In this document: positions 5,107 through 7,022 of the stretch, one piece after another
Layout of the letters: every line of letters starts with the position of its first letter
How positions within the stretch are numbered: position 1 is the first letter of the stretch
Assembly (NCBI GenBank): GCA_963626285.1
Contig: CAVFWQ010000097.1
Coordinates: 1-7,022, forward strand
Direction: 5' to 3'
Length of the DNA stretch: 7,022 bases
Source: CAVDRM01 sp963626285
Lineage (GTDB): Bacteria; Bacillota; Clostridia; Christensenellales; Aristaeellaceae
Notes under the pieces: generated by a model
Database searches by the model: none
What the model was told of the DNA's origin: nothing
The model's input: the letters and a program-made list of their open reading frames with translations, nothing else
Translations under genes and position numbers: made by a program

Positions 5107-5858
5107 TGCACATGCTGACGATCCGACGCTTTCCGCCCCTTAGCTACGCCTGCAGCGAAGCGGTGAATACGCTGTGCACCAATTTGTCCTTTGCAGGCGA
5201 AAATGTAAGGAAAATCATGATTACCAGCTGCCATGCCTCGGAGGGAAAATCCTTTCTGTCCATGAATGTGATGCGAACGATGGCAAATCTGGGGAAAACC
5301 GTCGTGCTGGTGGACGCTGATTTGCGCCGCAGCATGATTGGCTCCAAGTATGCCTTGCAGTTCGAACAGGAGCAGCCTTCCGGTTTGGCGCATTATCTTG
5401 TCGGTATGGCTTCGGAAAATGAAATTGTGTATTCAACCAATATTCCGGGCGCATATATGGTTCCGGTCGGGCGGGAAGTATCTAATTCCCTGCCGCTGCT
5501 TGTTTCGCCGCACTTTGACGAACTGTTGACCGGCTTGGCAAAGAAAGCGGATTATGTCATCGTAGACGCGCCTCCGCTGGGCGCGATTATTGACGCGGCT
5601 GAAATTGCCAAATCCTGTGACGGGACGCTGATCGTGGTCAATTATGACAGCGTCCGCCGACAGGAATTGATCAATGTAAAAGAACAGCTGGAACAGACCG
5701 AATGCCCCATTCTGGGCACCGTGCTGAACATGGTAAAGTTCGATAATTATCTCAGCAAGAAATATTATTATAAATCTTACTATTCGTATGGATACGACGC
5801 CTACGACAAGACCCCGCATCGCGGAAAAAATGCATCTTCCAAGACAAAGGATAAATGA
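5106..5858 (+). CDS. BY-type tyrosine-protein kinase (CpsD/CapB/YwqD-like)
   Basis: 250 residues from ATG 5106; GTG 5103 directly before it is the alternative. Residue numbers below count from GTG. A cytoplasmic ATPase that autophosphorylates on tyrosine and cycles with the chain-length protein and the phosphatase. Motifs: Walker A at about 41-51 (TSCHASEGKSF), Walker A' at 66-73 (VVLVDADL), Walker B at 151-157 (YVIVDAP). The C-terminal tyrosine cluster (221-234, KKYYYKSYYSYGYDAYDK) has eight tyrosines. Two oddities: GKS is followed by Phe where Ser or Thr is usual, and the N-terminal SEAVNTLCTN matches the common EAxRTLRTN segment but has Asn and Cys in place of the two Arg of the EX2RX2R oligomerisation motif. 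The gene overlaps the chain-length stop and its own stop overlaps the phosphatase start, so the three are likely made together. Confidence 0.9.
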   Translation: MHMLTIRRFPPLSYACSEAVNTLCTNLSFAGENVRKIMITSCHASEGKSFLSMNVMRTMANLGKTVVLVDADLRRSMIGSKYALQFEQEQPSGLAHYLVGMASENEIVYSTNIPGAYMVPVGREVSNSLPLLVSPHFDELLTGLAKKADYVIVDAPPLGAIIDAAEIAKSCDGTLIVVNYDSVRRQELINVKEQLEQTECPILGTVLNMVKFDNYLSKKYYYKSYYSYGYDAYDKTPHRGKNASSKTKDK

Positions 5859-6553
5859 TGAGATTTTCGGATATCCATTCCCATTTCGTCTACGGCATGG
5901 ACGACGGCGCTCAGACGATGCAGGACATGGAGGCCATGCTGGATGCGGCCGTAGCAGACGGCGTGGGCTGTCTGATCGCTACGCCTCATGTGACGCCCGG
6001 CGTGCACCCCTTCAACGAGGAGCGTTTCCGGCGGCATTTGGCCGAGGCTCGTGCTTATTGTCAGATCCGCGGTTATTCGCTGAACCTCTGCGTCGGCGCA
6101 GAAGTTTTGTATACACCGGCGTTGGAATCTTATATGAGCCGACATGCTCTGCCCGTGCTGGCAGATTCGCAGCATGTGCTGCTCGAATTCGTACCGTCCA
6201 TTGTTTTTGAAGAAATATCGGCTGCGGTCGGTTTGCTGGAGCGAAACGGCTACGTTCCCATCCTTGCTCATGTCGAGCGTTATAAAGCGCTGGCAGGCTT
6301 GAACATCTATCGGCTCAGAGAGCGGAGTTCTGCTCTCTATCAGGTCAATTGCAGCACTGTCATTGACGGAGAGGGATTGTTCAGAGGCATGCAGGTGCGC
6401 AGATGGTTTCGGGATGAGCTGATTGATTTTGTCGCCAGTGACAGCCATAATTGCCGGACGCGCAGAACCTGCATGAAAAATGCTTATACCATTCTTTCAA
6501 AACGCTTCGGCGCACAATACGCCCGGCGCCTCGTTGGGATGTCTTCATTATAA
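5855..6553 (+). CDS. PHP-domain protein-tyrosine phosphatase (CpsB/YwqE-like)
   Basis: 232 residues. Family members are metal-dependent phosphatases of the PHP fold that remove phosphate from the kinase's tyrosine cluster. Metal-site motifs are in order: DIHSH (6-10), DDG (16-18), TPH (43-45), GAEV (E83), LLEF (E111), LAHVERY (H139, E141, R142) and SDSHN (D196, H198). All metal ligands expected for the family look present. The kinase stop TGA (5856-5858) overlaps ATG 5855. A second ATG at 5858 has AAGGA (5847-5851) at 6 nt and may be the true start, costing one residue. The order chain-length, kinase, phosphatase is the standard Gram-positive regulatory trio, though many streptococci place the phosphatase first. 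Confidence 0.9.
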   Translation: MMRFSDIHSHFVYGMDDGAQTMQDMEAMLDAAVADGVGCLIATPHVTPGVHPFNEERFRRHLAEARAYCQIRGYSLNLCVGAEVLYTPALESYMSRHALPVLADSQHVLLEFVPSIVFEEISAAVGLLERNGYVPILAHVERYKALAGLNIYRLRERSSALYQVNCSTVIDGEGLFRGMQVRRWFRDELIDFVASDSHNCRTRRTCMKNAYTILSKRFGAQYARRLVGMSSL

Positions 6554-6569
6554 GATAAGCCATTATCTT
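6552..6569 (+). other. AT-rich hairpin between phosphatase and sugar transferase genes
   Basis: AAGATAA (6552-6558) pairs perfectly with TTATCTT (6563-6569) around GCCA, starting in the phosphatase stop codon. Pairing is mostly A-T and no immediate T-run follows, although GTTTTT occurs at about 6578-6583. It is likely an intra-operon element and not an efficient terminator. Confidence 0.35.
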
Positions 6570-6623
6570 CTTAAACGTTTTTACCTGTATGAACAGAAGA
6601 AAAACAGGGTGAGTGATTCCCAT

Positions 6624-7022
6624 ATGACAAAAATGCGTAAATCCATTCAGATGAGAGGAATGAACCTTCTGCATTTCATGCTGATCACCGGGATTATGCT
6701 TGCGGCTTGGTTGGCCTGGTGTGCACCATTGCTGGAGGCACGCAATGCACAAACCGTGAGTTTGTCTGTCTGCGCCTGTTATATGGTGTTTTCCATTTTT
6801 TTGCTTCGAACATACAACGCCTACAAGATTGGCATCTTTCGGACGGAGGAAGTTTTCTACGCACAAACGCTCGCCAATCTGTTCAGCAACGGTATCACCT
6901 ATGTGTTTACCTGCCTAATCCAGTTGCGCCTGCTGCCCGTCTGGCCGGTGCTCGCCGTTTTCTGCGGACAGACGTTTGTCTGTGCTGTCTGGTGCTTAGC
7001 GGCAAACAAGCTGTACTTTAAG
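6624..7022 (+). CDS. Initiating polyprenyl-phosphate sugar transferase, N-terminal part (partial)
   Basis: The frame opens at ATG 6624, about 10 nt after AGGGTGAG, and stays open for 133 codons to the window edge. The visible part carries about four hydrophobic segments (roughly residues 14-36, 43-62, 88-106 and 105-126, the last two close together) and the signature NAYKIGIFRTEEVFYAQTLANLFSNGITYV. This matches, from memory, the membrane N-terminus of Clostridia undecaprenyl-phosphate glycosyl-1-phosphate transferases, which start lipid-linked repeat-unit assembly. The C-terminal catalytic sugar-transferase domain would lie beyond 7022, so the sugar cannot be inferred. Position straight after the kinase and phosphatase genes fits. 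The shorter overlapping frame from 6707 is a shadow. Confidence 0.75.
   Translation, partial: MTKMRKSIQMRGMNLLHFMLITGIMLAAWLAWCAPLLEARNAQTVSLSVCACYMVFSIFLLRTYNAYKIGIFRTEEVFYAQTLANLFSNGITYVFTCLIQLRLLPVWPVLAVFCGQTFVCAVWCLAANKLYFK

Noticed and set aside
411..6568. 11-bp repeat GCCATTATCTT at 411-421 and 6559-6569.
   Set aside because: Too short over 6 kb, with no shared flanks; likely chance.
1..7022. CRISPR arrays, tRNA or rRNA genes.
   Set aside because: No regularly spaced repeats, cloverleaf candidates or rRNA-like sequence were seen.

Overview
The window looks like chromosome from a Gram-positive Clostridia-type bacterium (Firmicutes), probably a gut or other anaerobic lineage. The basis is strong AGGAGG-type ribosome binding sites and a Gram-positive exopolysaccharide/capsule start module: a NusG-like antiterminator, an LCP enzyme, a CapA/YveK-type chain-length protein, a separate tyrosine kinase, a PHP-type phosphatase and a polytopic sugar transferase. 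The species cannot be named from the sequence.

Layout. Bases 3-125 are the C-terminal end of a large serine recombinase, followed by an intrinsic terminator with T/A tracts on both sides (137-181). From 222 to 1750 lies what appears to be a self-contained invertible DNA switch. Two 26-bp inverted repeats (25/26 identical) enclose about 1.48 kb. That segment holds a tyrosine recombinase gene (541-1653) interrupted by an in-frame TAG, short direct repeats on both sides of the gene that could be arm-type binding sites, and a perfect-consensus sigma-70 type promoter (TTGACA, 17 bp, TATAAT) on the minus strand just inside the left repeat.

From 1974 rightward, everything on the plus strand is a polysaccharide operon: NusG paralogue (LoaP/UpxY-like), LCP protein, small secreted protein of unknown function, a strong intrinsic terminator (4235-4295), then chain-length protein, BY-type tyrosine kinase and PHP phosphatase with overlapping stops and starts, and finally the N-terminal part of an initiating polyprenyl-phosphate sugar transferase that runs off the window.

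How the parts may work together. As drawn, the consensus promoter fires leftward, away from the operon and into the terminator at 137-181, so the switch appears to be in the OFF orientation. Recombination between the repeats would place it at about 1644-1672 on the plus strand, firing into the NusG-like gene and the operon. The NusG paralogue could then carry RNA polymerase past the terminator before the chain-length gene. That gives two layers of control: DNA inversion for initiation, and processive antitermination for elongation. The amber codon in the recombinase suggests the switch is locked in this genome, works only through readthrough, or depends on a recombinase elsewhere.
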